Source: Paenibacillus dendritiformis (lineage in GTDB: Bacteria; Bacillota; Bacilli; Paenibacillales; Paenibacillaceae). Taken from it: a DNA stretch of 64,000 nt. Position numbers and translations under genes: made by a program. Shown piece by piece: positions 18,248 to 26,423 of the stretch; the first letter of the stretch is position 1; every line of letters begins with the position of its first letter. A model generated the notes under the pieces. The model was not told where the DNA came from, made no database searches, and saw only the letters and a program-made list of their open reading frames with translations. The stretch is taken from positions 2,119,501 to 2,183,500 of the forward strand of contig NZ_OX216966.1 of the NCBI RefSeq assembly GCF_945605565.1, given 5' to 3'.

Positions 18248-18991
18248 ATGAAGCTTGAGGGCAAGACGGTAATCATTACAGGCGGGGCCAATGGGATTGG
18301 CGAAGCGGCCGTGCGGCTGTTCATGGATGCGGGGGCGAATGTCGTTATCGCCGATTTCGATGAAGAAGCGGGGATACGGCTCTTCAATGATCTTGGACCG
18401 TCCGCAGCGGAGCGCGCGCTCTTCGTCACATGCAATGTCGCGGATCCGGACAGCGTGCAGCAGCTTATGGAGAAGACGCTGGAGCGCTTCGGTGCAATCG
18501 AGGTGCTGATCAATAACGCCGGGATCACCCGTGACGCGATGCTGCTGAAAATGTCGCCGCAGCAGTGGCGCGATGTCATCGATGTGAATCTGAACGGCGT
18601 GTTCTATTGCACTCGTCATGCCGCGCCCCATATGGCCGCTCAAGGACGGGGCAAGATTATTAACACGACCTCCATCGTCGGCGTGCAGGGCAATATCGGG
18701 CAGACCAACTATGCCGCCGCCAAAGCGGGCGTCATCGGCATGACGAAGACATGGGCGCGCGAGCTTGGCTACAAAGGCATCTGCGTGAACGCGGTCGCGC
18801 CCGGATTTATCGCAACGGAGATGGTGGCGAAGATGCCGGAGAACATTGTCGACAGCATGCGGAACAAGGTTCCTTTGCGCCGGCTCGGACAACCGGAGGA
18901 TGTCGCGCAGGTCTATCTGTTCCTTGCGTCTGGCGCAGCGGACTATATTAACGGAGCCGTCATTGAAGTGAACGGAGGGCTGTCGATTTGA
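18248..18991 (+). CDS. SDR-family 3-oxoacyl reductase (FabG-like)
   Basis: Classical short-chain dehydrogenase of 247 residues. Cofactor motif GGANGIGEA near the N-terminus, NNAGITRD, and the catalytic Ser, Tyr and Lys in TTSIVGV and NYAAAKAG are all present. Most similar in style to FabG and acetoacetyl-CoA reductases, so it probably interconverts 3-oxo and 3-hydroxy acyl thioesters with NADP(H). GGAGGGGG precedes ATG 18248. The 124-base GC-rich gap before it holds no clear promoter or terminator, so it is probably the last gene of the liv operon. Confidence 0.85.
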   Translation: MKLEGKTVIITGGANGIGEAAVRLFMDAGANVVIADFDEEAGIRLFNDLGPSAAERALFVTCNVADPDSVQQLMEKTLERFGAIEVLINNAGITRDAMLLKMSPQQWRDVIDVNLNGVFYCTRHAAPHMAAQGRGKIINTTSIVGVQGNIGQTNYAAAKAGVIGMTKTWARELGYKGICVNAVAPGFIATEMVAKMPENIVDSMRNKVPLRRLGQPEDVAQVYLFLASGAADYINGAVIEVNGGLSI

Positions 18992-19027
18992 CAAGGGAAC
19001 GAAGCCGCGGTATAGCGGCTCGAACAA

Positions 19028-19078
19028 GAAAAGGATCTTGGCCGGCCTCGTGAAGCGGCGGCGCAAGATCCTTTTTTA
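19028..19078. terminator. Bidirectional terminator between the FabG-like gene and the DUF2515 gene
   Basis: AAAAGGATCTTG pairs perfectly with CAAGATCCTTTT. A T-tract follows on the plus strand, and the A-run before the stem gives one on the minus strand, so it serves both convergent genes. Confidence 0.85.
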
Positions 19079-19104
19079 TATGTTGAAGCGGGCAGCGGCG
19101 GAGT

Positions 19105-20376
19105 TCAGGAATGCTGCGTCCGGCCGGGATGAATGAAGCCGGCGAGCGAAGCCGTTTGCTTCCATAGCCGATCATGCGGCAACGTCATGTCCGCCTGGAG
19201 AGGAGGGCGCGTCGGCTGCAGATGCTTCAGCATCCGGTCGTCGACGAACCAATCGCTGGCCCCGACGGGCGGCAACGGCTCGTCCGGCCAGGCATCGGCC
19301 AGCCGCGGACTGTAGGCCCGATGCGCCACCGGCAGCTTCGCATGATCCTGTGCCGATGGTTGGGTGGTGAAGGCGTGCGGCCAATAGTCGGCGCGCGATC
19401 CGGTGTGCGGGACGCCGCGCATGAAGCTTAACGCCCTTCCGTAGATATCAGGGACATGGAATAACAGGGCGTATAGTTTGCGTCCGAACGCGATCCGCTC
19501 GTCCAGATCGGAGAAATTCTCCAGCGTCAGTCCGACGAGTGGAACGGCAGGCTCCTGCACCGCTGGCACTCCGAGCGGGATAACGACCTGATTCATCTGC
19601 ATCCAGCCGTGCAGGCGGAAATCCCACTTCGCGATGACCTGCTCGCGGAACTGTTCATTCTGAACGACGCTTCCTTCGATGACGTTCTGTTCATTGATGA
19701 TGAGTGCGGTCGTCAGCAGGGGGCTGTCCGGCTGAACCCAGAAGCTGTCCCAGAATGGAACCATGAATCCCGATACGCCCAGGTGCGGAAGCAGATGGAA
19801 CAGGCTGCGCCCTTCGCGACGGCTGGCATCATATAACAGCAGCTGCGGGAAGGCGTCGTGAAAAATAAGGGCATTGCTTCGCTCCAGCATGCGGAACGAC
19901 CAGAGGCGCTGCGCCGGGCTCATGATGCGCGGCAGCCATTCCCCCTGAAGGTCCGTCATACTCCAGCCTCCGTTACGGGAGACGGTATGGGCAAGCAAGG
20001 CCCAATGCAGCTCCGGGTGCTGATTATAGACCCGAAGGTAGGCTGCGGCCCGGGTGACATTGTTCCGGTTCGCGGCCGCTGCCGCATAGCGAATATGAGC
20101 GAGCAGCTTCAACTCTTCGGATGTCAGGCTTTGCCGCTCATGGGCTCGGGCCTCTTCGGCATGCGGGCGGCTCCGCTCCGCGATAATCCGGTGGAGACGC
20201 TCTTCCGTCCGTCTGGATGCGGCCCGGTTCCACTCCATCGCGCGCAGGTAGCGTATGCTTCTCGCCTGCCTGCGCACGCTAGTCCATAGATTGCGCATGG
20301 CGGCGCAGGCGCTGTCTACGGCATGCCGAAGCAAGCGCCAGGCGTACCGCCAGCGGGTAGGGGACGAGGATTCCAT
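19105..20376 (-). CDS. DUF2515-family protein (YppC-like), function unknown
   Basis: A 423-residue soluble protein with a basic N-terminus. The central region NRNNVTRAAAYLRVYNQHPE then HWALLAHTVSRNGGWSMTDL is the pattern I associate with DUF2515 (Bacillus YppC), a Bacillales family without assigned activity. No catalytic motif is obvious. Reads toward the locus to its left and ends at the shared terminator. The start ATG 20376 has AAAGGAGAG about eleven bases upstream. Confidence 0.65.
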   Translation of the reverse strand: MESSSPTRWRYAWRLLRHAVDSACAAMRNLWTSVRRQARSIRYLRAMEWNRAASRRTEERLHRIIAERSRPHAEEARAHERQSLTSEELKLLAHIRYAAAAANRNNVTRAAAYLRVYNQHPELHWALLAHTVSRNGGWSMTDLQGEWLPRIMSPAQRLWSFRMLERSNALIFHDAFPQLLLYDASRREGRSLFHLLPHLGVSGFMVPFWDSFWVQPDSPLLTTALIINEQNVIEGSVVQNEQFREQVIAKWDFRLHGWMQMNQVVIPLGVPAVQEPAVPLVGLTLENFSDLDERIAFGRKLYALLFHVPDIYGRALSFMRGVPHTGSRADYWPHAFTTQPSAQDHAKLPVAHRAYSPRLADAWPDEPLPPVGASDWFVDDRMLKHLQPTRPPLQADMTLPHDRLWKQTASLAGFIHPGRTQHS

Positions 20377-20471
20377 CGTATTTGCGCTCTCCTTTCCCGG
20401 AAATCCCTTGTTTTCCGTTCATTTTTTTACTAGTATGTCCAAATTGACGCGCCTGTGAACCTATTTGCGAT

Positions 20472-20501
20472 TTGACTTTTCATTTCAAATTGGTTTATCT
20501 T
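20472..20501 (+). promoter_or_regulatory. Sigma-A promoter of the thioredoxin-like gene
   Basis: TTGACT (20472-20477), an 18-base spacer, and TATCTT (20496-20501). Confidence 0.55.
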
Positions 20502-20530
20502 GAAAACAACTTAGTTGGGAGTGAAGCGTG

Positions 20531-20869
20531 ATGGAAAAAGTACAAACAGTGGAACGTTTTAAAGAGTTGATTGCCCAGCCGTTAGCGACAATCGCCGTAT
20601 TCAAGACGTCCTGGTGCCCGGATTGCCACTTTATTGATCCGTTCATGCCGGAAGTGGAGGCGCAGTATGAGGGCAAAGCCGTATTTTTCGAGGTGGATGC
20701 GGAAGCGTTGGTCGATGTGGCCCAGCAGTACCACATTCTCGGCATTCCTAGCTTCGTCGCCTTCAAGAACGGCAAGGAGACGATTCGCTTCGTCAACAAG
20801 CTGCGCAAGACGCGGCCGGAGATTGAACAGTTCGCAGATCGGGCCATCGCGGTGTCTGAAGCGGTGTAA
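20531..20869 (+). CDS. Thioredoxin-family protein with a WCPDC active site
   Basis: A 112-residue single-domain thioredoxin fold. The redox pair is Cys29 and Cys32 in SWCPDCH, and the cis-Pro is in GIPSF. The active site CPDC (not CGPC) resembles the YdbP/YtpP-type thioredoxin-like proteins of Bacillales. It has no signal peptide, so it is cytosolic. ATG 20531 is preferred to the adjacent GTG 20528 because of the distance from GGGAGTG. Its own promoter and terminator make it monocistronic. Confidence 0.85.
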   Translation: MEKVQTVERFKELIAQPLATIAVFKTSWCPDCHFIDPFMPEVEAQYEGKAVFFEVDAEALVDVAQQYHILGIPSFVAFKNGKETIRFVNKLRKTRPEIEQFADRAIAVSEAV

Positions 20870-20884
20870 GCCAGAAGAGAACGC

Positions 20885-20919
20885 ATGATCCGCCCTTGGA
20901 TGGGGCGGATTTTTTTATA
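20885..20919 (+). terminator. Intrinsic terminator of the thioredoxin-like gene
   Basis: ATCCGCCC pairs with GGGCGGAT around a short loop and is followed by seven T residues. Confidence 0.85.
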
Positions 20920-21120
20920 TGTGCGCACTGGAAGCGCGTTGATTCGGTTTTCAGGGGATGTGTAATATTTGTCACAATTTTGCCGTACATTCGATTAGGA
21001 AATCTTGTATAATGGGGACGATTGGCATACTTTGTAGGTAAGAATTATTTTAATAATGCGTGTTCAAAAAGGTCGAAGCGTGATTGATTTCAAATGAAAA
21101 TAACGGGTCAGGTGAAACTG

Positions 21121-22044
21121 GTGAATTCGAACATCTACCGTAAATTGAAGTTGTTGGCTTACGCCACCTGCATCGGCATGTTCATCGTCGTGCTGAACGG
21201 CGCCCTTGTCACCAAGACGGGCTCCGGCCAAGGCTGCGGCACCGATTGGCCGCTGTGCAATGGCAAATTCGTGCCTGCCTACACCATCGAATCAATGATT
21301 GAATACTCGCACCGCATGGTAACCGGGATTGTGGGCATTCTTGTACTGGCATCATTTATTTTTGTGTTTCGCTTTGCGCGAGACAAGCGCGACGCAGTCA
21401 TGTATTCGTTGCTGACGCTCATTTTTACCATCATTCAGGCGATTATGGGGGCGCTCGCCGTCGTCTTTACCCAGTCACCGCCGGTTATGGCGCTGCATTT
21501 CGGAATCTCCCTGCTGGCGTTCGCCTCCTCCTTCCTGCTGTGTCTGGCGCTGCGAAGGTATGAACGGGGCATCGTTCAACATGCGGGCACAATCAGCGAT
21601 ACGTTCCGCTACGCCGTCTGGTTCACATGGTTATATACATATATCGTTATCTACGTCGGCGCCTTCGTACGGCATACGGAGTCATCCGGGGGCTGCCTGG
21701 GATGGCCGCTCTGCAATGGCGAGTGGATCCCCGATATGGCGGGAGGAACCGCAATCGCTTTCATGCACCGGGTGGCTGCAGCGCTGCTGCTGGTTGTCGT
21801 CGCGGTGATGGCGCATTTCGCCTACCACCATCATAAGGATAACCGTGAGATTCAGCTGTGCGGGATATGGTCCATCGCGCTGTGTGCGGGGCAGATTATA
21901 AGCGGGGCGATCGTTGTTTTTGCGATAACGGATGAGAATTGGTATTTATTTGCGGGAATGCTGCATGCGGTGTTGATTTGCGGACTGTTCAGCGTGCTAT
22001 GCCATATGAGCATTCGCGTATGGCAGCTGCGGGAACGGACATAA
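21121..22044 (+). CDS. ctaA: Heme A synthase CtaA (COX15/CtaA family)
   Basis: Integral membrane protein of 307 residues with eight helices in two pseudo-repeats. The first half has GALVTKTGSGQGCGTDWPLC and EYSHRMVTG; the second has GAFVRHTESSGGCLGWPLC and FMHRVAA. The paired Cys of each loop and the four heme-ligand His are visible. It oxidises the methyl group of heme O to heme A for cytochrome oxidase. GTG 21121 has AGGTGA five bases upstream; the in-frame ATG 21094 has no ribosome site. TATAAT at 21008-21013 is a likely -10. No other cta gene is in the window. Confidence 0.9.
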   Translation: MNSNIYRKLKLLAYATCIGMFIVVLNGALVTKTGSGQGCGTDWPLCNGKFVPAYTIESMIEYSHRMVTGIVGILVLASFIFVFRFARDKRDAVMYSLLTLIFTIIQAIMGALAVVFTQSPPVMALHFGISLLAFASSFLLCLALRRYERGIVQHAGTISDTFRYAVWFTWLYTYIVIYVGAFVRHTESSGGCLGWPLCNGEWIPDMAGGTAIAFMHRVAAALLLVVVAVMAHFAYHHHKDNREIQLCGIWSIALCAGQIISGAIVVFAITDENWYLFAGMLHAVLICGLFSVLCHMSIRVWQLRERT

Positions 22045-22050
22045 AGCGAA

Positions 22051-22120
22051 AAGAAGCAGTCACTTGACGGTGCGCGGCGCCATGGCGGGCTAACGTGCTA
22101 CAAGCGAGCTGCTTCTTCTT
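22051..22120. terminator. Hairpin between ctaA and a small minus-strand ORF
   Basis: AGAAGCAGTCACTTG pairs with CAAGCGAGCTGCTTCT (one mismatch/bulge) around a GC-rich loop. T-rich tails are present but short on both strands, so it probably terminates both converging genes. Confidence 0.6.
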
Positions 22121-22155
22121 GTATTGCGTGGGGGTTACCGTGAACATAAGCCGAT

Positions 22156-22290
22156 TTACGCTCCTTCTCTCAATTGACGGGCATCTTCGGCGTGAGCGCC
22201 GAACAGCAGTACGGACGCGGCCGCTTTCGCTGCAGCCAGCCAACGGACATTCCAACGTCTGCGCTCTGTTTCCCGATTCATGCTTCTCAT
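22156..22290 (-). CDS. Small basic 44-residue protein, unknown
   Basis: An ORF of 44 codons from ATG 22290 to TAA 22158-22156. GGGAGG (22305-22300) lies nine bases upstream of this ATG; a second in-frame ATG at 22296 is too close. The N-terminal third is Arg-rich (MRSMNRETERRRWN), followed by an Ala-rich hydrophobic helix (WLAAAKAAASVLLFGA) and a polar end. It could be a small membrane-associated protein. Support is the ribosome site, the convergent hairpin after it, and otherwise empty DNA. No family recognised. Confidence 0.5.
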   Translation of the reverse strand: MRSMNRETERRRWNVRWLAAAKAAASVLLFGAHAEDARQLREGA

Positions 22291-22546
22291 GAACATCTAC
22301 CTCCCGTAATGTGGTTTGGCTTAACATACTTTTATTTTACCGGTACGGATGGGGCGGTGCCATGCAACCTGCTTACGATTCACTTACATTGTCGTAAGCT
22401 GTCCGGTTGTAGCGCTTTAGGTTCTCATGAAAAACAGATATACTACATAATAGTACGTTACTGTGGCGCGTATTACAGAATTATCCTTATAACGAGCCGA
22501 TTTTCGGCAATTATTCACCCAGCTAACGATCTAAGGAGGGCTAGCG

Positions 22547-24331
22547 TTGTCATTTTCCAATATTCGCAGTTTCATTCATACGCTCAAGCGGGAGAACGAG
22601 TTGGCGGTCATCGAAGCCGAAGTCGATCCGTATCTCGAGATCGCCGAAATTCATCGGCGGGTGATCGAGGAAGGCGGACCCGCCCTGCTGTTCACCAATG
22701 TGAAGGGAAGCCCGTTCTCCGTAGCTACGAACCTGTTCGGGACGACCCGGCGGGTGGACATGGCCTTCGGGCCGAGACCGGAGCAGTTCGCCAACAAATG
22801 CATCGAAGCGGTGAATCGCTTCATGCCTCCATCGCCGAAGAAGCTGTGGGAAGAACGAAGCCTGGTCAAAGAACTGCTGGGCCTGCTCAAGGTAGGCATG
22901 AAGGACGTATCATCCGCTCAGGCGCCGATTATGGACGTGAAGCGGACCGATATGCCGATGAAAGGCCTGCCGGCGTTAACGAGCTGGCAATTGGACGGGG
23001 GGCCGTTCATTACCCTCCCGCTCGTCTACACCGAGCATCCCGCACGCAAGGGCAGCGATCATAACCTGGGAATGTACCGGGTTCAAATATACGATGATGA
23101 AACGACTGGAATCCATTGGCAGATTCAAAAAGGCGGCGGCTTCCATTACCATGAAGCCGAGCTCCGGAACGAGGCGCTGCCGGTATCGATCTACGTCGGC
23201 GGCCCGCCCGCATTGATTGCGGCAGCCATTGCGCCGCTCCCGGAGAAGCTGCCGGAGCTGCTCATGGCCTCCTTCGTCATGGGCGAACGTCTGCCTGTCG
23301 TGGACAGCGGCTTCGAAGGGCATCGCATTCCGGCGGAAGCCGAATTCGTCATCCAGGGCTACGTGCCTCCGCATGAGCGGCGGCTGGAAGGGCCGTTCGG
23401 CGACCATTACGGCTATTATTCGTGGGCGCATGAGTTCCCGATTGTCAATGTGAAGCACATGTATCACCGCAAGGACGCCATCTACCCGGCGACGATCGTC
23501 GGCAAGCCGCGCCAGGAGGACTACTATTTGGGCGAGTATTTGGTCAAATTGCTGTCACCTGCCTTCCCGATGGTCATGCCGAGCGTGCGCAAGGTGCATC
23601 CTTATCCGGAGACAGGCGTCCATTCGCTGGCCGCAGCCGTCGTCCGCGAGAGCTATTCGCGCGAGGCGATGCTGAGCGGCTTCCGGATTCTCGGGGAAGG
23701 CCAGCTCAGCCTGACCAAATTCCTGATGCTTACCGATCAGGATGTCGATCTGGACAATTTCGCGCAGCTGATGGAGAACGTATTGGAGCGCTTCCAACCG
23801 GAGTCGGATCTGTATGTGCTGAACAATACGTCCCATGATACGCTCGATTATACCGGGCACAAGCTGAATCACGGCAGCAAGGGCATCATGCTGGGGGTCG
23901 GCGAGCCGGTTCGCGAACTTCCGCATACGTACGAGGGAGGCCCGATTGATGAAATATCGGATGTGGCCGTATTCTGCCGCGGGTGCCTGACGATGTCCGG
24001 AGCGTCCTATGAGGCCGAGCCGCAGTTGGCGGAACGGCTGATGGAGCGGTTGGCCGATCAGGAGACGCCATGGCCGCTCGTATTCCTGGTGGACGATGCC
24101 CAAGTGGCCCGCACGCAGTTGTCCTTCCTGTGGACGGTGTTCACCCGCTTCAACCCTGCTTCTGATATATACGCGCGGATGGAAGTCCGAAATCACCACA
24201 TTGCGTATCAACTGCCGATTGTTATTGATGCACGCATGAAGCCGGGCTACCCGGACGAATTGTTCCCGCGGGAAGATATCGTGCAACGGGTGGACGATCG
24301 TTGGAAAGACTATTTCCCGAACGGATTCTAA
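22547..24331 (+). CDS. UbiD-family decarboxylase (MqnL-like)
   Basis: A 594-residue UbiD-type, prenylated-FMN-dependent decarboxylase. Visible motifs are NLGMYRVQIYDDETTGIHWQ and EGPFGDHYGYYS, with the family's conserved acidic and Arg residues near EFVIQGYVPPHERR. Starts at TTG 22547 behind AAGGAGG. Its length, about 600 residues, resembles the UbiD proteins of futalosine-pathway bacteria. An mqnE gene at 51982-53088 shows that pathway exists here, so a role in menaquinone synthesis (decarboxylation of the prenylated dihydroxynaphthoate intermediate) is likely but not proven. The next gene starts 15 bases after its stop. Confidence 0.82.
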   Translation: MSFSNIRSFIHTLKRENELAVIEAEVDPYLEIAEIHRRVIEEGGPALLFTNVKGSPFSVATNLFGTTRRVDMAFGPRPEQFANKCIEAVNRFMPPSPKKLWEERSLVKELLGLLKVGMKDVSSAQAPIMDVKRTDMPMKGLPALTSWQLDGGPFITLPLVYTEHPARKGSDHNLGMYRVQIYDDETTGIHWQIQKGGGFHYHEAELRNEALPVSIYVGGPPALIAAAIAPLPEKLPELLMASFVMGERLPVVDSGFEGHRIPAEAEFVIQGYVPPHERRLEGPFGDHYGYYSWAHEFPIVNVKHMYHRKDAIYPATIVGKPRQEDYYLGEYLVKLLSPAFPMVMPSVRKVHPYPETGVHSLAAAVVRESYSREAMLSGFRILGEGQLSLTKFLMLTDQDVDLDNFAQLMENVLERFQPESDLYVLNNTSHDTLDYTGHKLNHGSKGIMLGVGEPVRELPHTYEGGPIDEISDVAVFCRGCLTMSGASYEAEPQLAERLMERLADQETPWPLVFLVDDAQVARTQLSFLWTVFTRFNPASDIYARMEVRNHHIAYQLPIVIDARMKPGYPDELFPREDIVQRVDDRWKDYFPNGF

Positions 24332-24346
24332 TCGGGGGTGGTCACG

Positions 24347-25048
24347 ATGCTGCGAAGCCTGTTCGGGGAAGAGCCCCGCAGGGATGAAGGCGCGTTAAAG
24401 GAAGCGATGGAGGCGATAGATCGCTATCTGTCGCATGTAAGGAAGCAGATGGACAACGGCGGGGATCCGGGGCATTACTGGCGCAAAATCGAAATCTGGA
24501 CGGTCGGGCTTCGCACATCGCTGGATGAGCTGGAGCAGAGCATCTATGCTTCCGGCAAGTATGCGGAGCGGGTGACGAAGCAGTACCAGGAAGATATGAA
24601 TGATCATGAATTGGATGATTATTTCCGCCACGTCTACTTTTACAAAAATGCATTCATCCGCGTCTTCTCCATCCTGGACAAGCTGGGGACGCTGCTGAAT
24701 GAGGTGCTGCGGTTGGAGACGGAGCAAATGAAGCATTTTTTCTCCTACTTCACGGTGCTCCGCCGGCTGCACCTGACAGGCAGGCATCCGCGCCTGACCG
24801 ACAAGCTGTCCGGCCTCAAGCAGCTGCATGGAGAAGCGATGCAGCGCTTGCGCAAGCGCCGCAATACCGAGATTCACTATATGAATGCGGAGATGCAGGA
24901 CGATCTGTGGCAGCGGCACCGCAGCTTGAACAGCAAGCTGCGGCTGGAGGATATCCAGGCGAATATGGACGACGTGGAAGAAGGCATGCAGATGGTGTGC
25001 GGCGCGCTTACCGCATCGTTCCGCGCCCTCCTTGCCCTGGAAAAATGA
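24347..25048 (+). CDS. HEPN-domain protein, Cthe_2314-like
   Basis: A 233-residue all-helical protein. R172-NTEI-H177 fits the HEPN RX4-6H motif of RNase-like domains, preceded by a basic helix (QRLRKRR). The overall pattern resembles the Cthe_2314 HEPN family of Firmicutes, whose function is not established. ATG 24347 is chosen because GGGGGTGG ends six bases upstream; GTG 24338 lies inside that site. It is in an operon with the UbiD decarboxylase and has no adjacent nucleotidyltransferase antitoxin, so it is not an obvious toxin-antitoxin pair. Confidence 0.6.
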   Translation: MLRSLFGEEPRRDEGALKEAMEAIDRYLSHVRKQMDNGGDPGHYWRKIEIWTVGLRTSLDELEQSIYASGKYAERVTKQYQEDMNDHELDDYFRHVYFYKNAFIRVFSILDKLGTLLNEVLRLETEQMKHFFSYFTVLRRLHLTGRHPRLTDKLSGLKQLHGEAMQRLRKRRNTEIHYMNAEMQDDLWQRHRSLNSKLRLEDIQANMDDVEEGMQMVCGALTASFRALLALEK

Positions 25049-25070
25049 AACGTAAGGTAAAAAAAGTTAA

Positions 25071-25099
25071 TTGACAATATCCGAGTAATATCATATACT
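25071..25099 (+). promoter_or_regulatory. Sigma-A promoter of the metNIQ leader
   Basis: TTGACA (25071-25076), 17-base spacer, TATACT (25094-25099), about 20 bases before the riboswitch. Confidence 0.85.
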
Positions 25100-25119
25100 T
25101 TGAATAATTTCATAACGAT

Positions 25120-25270
25120 TTCTTATCAAGAGTGGCGGAGGGACAGGCCCTGTGAAGCCCGGCAACCGATCCTGCAACCCGTATTTGCTCGCAGCTTACC
25201 GCTGCCGCAAGATTGCAGGGTGTCAATGGTGCTAATTCCTTCAGAACGGATAAGTTCTGGCAGATAAGAA
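25120..25270 (+). ncRNA. SAM-I (S-box) riboswitch
   Basis: The core follows the S-box consensus: CTTATCAAGAG, GGAGGGAC..GGCCC, GAAGCCCGGCAACC, then GGTGCTAATTCC and the closing P1 strand GATAAG. It is followed by a terminator at 25309-25345 and then metNIQ. In this class, SAM binding stabilises the aptamer and promotes termination, switching off methionine uptake when SAM is plentiful. Confidence 0.95.
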
Positions 25271-25308
25271 AGGGCGCTAACCCACCTGGAAACAAGAAGC
25301 ACATGATA

Positions 25309-25345
25309 CAGCCCCCTTTTGGCATCTGCCAAGAGGGGGCTTTTG
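25309..25345 (+). terminator. SAM riboswitch expression-platform terminator
   Basis: AGCCCCCTTTTGGC pairs with GCCAAGAGGGGGCT around ATCT, followed by TTT. Confidence 0.9.
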
Positions 25346-25397
25346 GCGTGAATACAGAGATACAGGTCACCGCTAATTAGGAAGGGGAAAACTATCA

Positions 25398-26423
25398 TTG
25401 ATTCGTCTGGAGCATATCAGCAAACAATATGAAGTCAAAGGCAAGCTATCCGGACCTCTCGCATTGAATGATGTCAGTTTGACGATAGAGCAGGGAGAAA
25501 TTTTCGGCATTATCGGCCACTCCGGCGCCGGCAAGAGCACACTGCTGCGCAGCATCAACCTTCTGGAGCGCCCGACCTCCGGGAAGGTGTTCGTGGATCA
25601 GGTAGACATGATGAAGCTGTCGAAGCGGGAGCTGCAGGAGCAGCGCAGCAAGATCGGCATGATTTTTCAGCATTTCAATCTGCTGTCCTCGGCGACCGTG
25701 TTCGACAATATTGCTTTCCCGCTGCGGCTGCAGAACACGCCGGCCGCCCAAGTGAAGGCGAAGGCGAATGAATTAATCCGTCTCGTCGGACTGGAGGAGC
25801 ACAGCAATAAATATCCGGCGCAGCTGTCCGGGGGACAAAAGCAGAGGGTCGGCATTGCGCGCGCGCTTGCCAACGATCCGAAGGTGCTGCTCTGCGACGA
25901 AGCGACCTCGGCGCTCGATCCGCAGACGACGCAGTCGATTCTGGAGCTGCTGCTCGATATTAACCGCCGCTTCGGCATCACGATCGTGCTCATCACCCAT
26001 GAGATGCATGTCATTCAAGCGATATGCGATCGGGTCGCGGTCATCCATGCCGGCCACATCGCGGAGGAAGGCAAAGTGGTCGACGTCTTCCTGAAGCCGC
26101 AGCATCCGGTGACGAGGGAGTTCATTATGGAGGAGCGCCATGACGCCGACCTGCAGCCGTGGATGGCCTTTCAGGGGCAGGCAGGGGAGCACTCGCGCGT
26201 CGTCAAGATCAATTACTTGGGCGATGTCACCTATGAGCCCGTCCTGCAAACCGTCCTCACCGAAGCGGGTGTCCGCTTCACGATACTGCAGGGGACGATA
26301 TCGCGCATGAAGGATATTCCATACGGACAATTGGTCGTTCGTCTGGACGGCGGCCAGCCGGATGTCGAGCGTTCGCTCTCCGCGCTGAAGGATAGAGGAC
26401 TCGAAGTGGAGGTGATCGCGTAA
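25398..26423 (+). CDS. metN: Methionine ABC transporter ATP-binding protein MetN
   Basis: ATPase of 341 residues. Walker A GHSGAGKST near 40, signature LSGGQKQRVGIARAL, Walker B VLLCDEATSALDPQT, and a C-terminal NIL (ligand-sensing) domain from about 265 that in MetN allows inhibition by intracellular methionine. Starts at TTG 25398 with GGAAGGGG upstream. Controlled by the SAM-I riboswitch; stop and metI start overlap (TAATG). Confidence 0.95.
   Translation: MIRLEHISKQYEVKGKLSGPLALNDVSLTIEQGEIFGIIGHSGAGKSTLLRSINLLERPTSGKVFVDQVDMMKLSKRELQEQRSKIGMIFQHFNLLSSATVFDNIAFPLRLQNTPAAQVKAKANELIRLVGLEEHSNKYPAQLSGGQKQRVGIARALANDPKVLLCDEATSALDPQTTQSILELLLDINRRFGITIVLITHEMHVIQAICDRVAVIHAGHIAEEGKVVDVFLKPQHPVTREFIMEERHDADLQPWMAFQGQAGEHSRVVKINYLGDVTYEPVLQTVLTEAGVRFTILQGTISRMKDIPYGQLVVRLDGGQPDVERSLSALKDRGLEVEVIA

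Noticed and set aside
6139..18991. OleABCD-type beta-lactone/olefin pathway
   Set aside because: The four enzyme classes (KAS III-like, hydrolase, ligase, SDR) are present, but the hydrolase has a Ser nucleophile where OleB has Asp, the SDR is a short FabG type, the KAS III triad differs from OleA, and a Liv importer dominates the operon.
22363..22376. Third SARP-type operator at a TGCAACC motif
   Set aside because: Only one copy is present with no second heptamer 11 bases away. The TGCAAC inside the SAM riboswitch is part of the aptamer region.
22174..23064. 296-residue plus-strand open frame
   Set aside because: It overlaps the start of the UbiD gene in another frame, has poor composition (Arg/Ser-rich shadow), and lacks a ribosome site.
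24347..25048. HEPN/MNT toxin-antitoxin pair
   Set aside because: No nucleotidyltransferase or other small antitoxin gene lies next to it; its partner in the operon is a UbiD-family decarboxylase.
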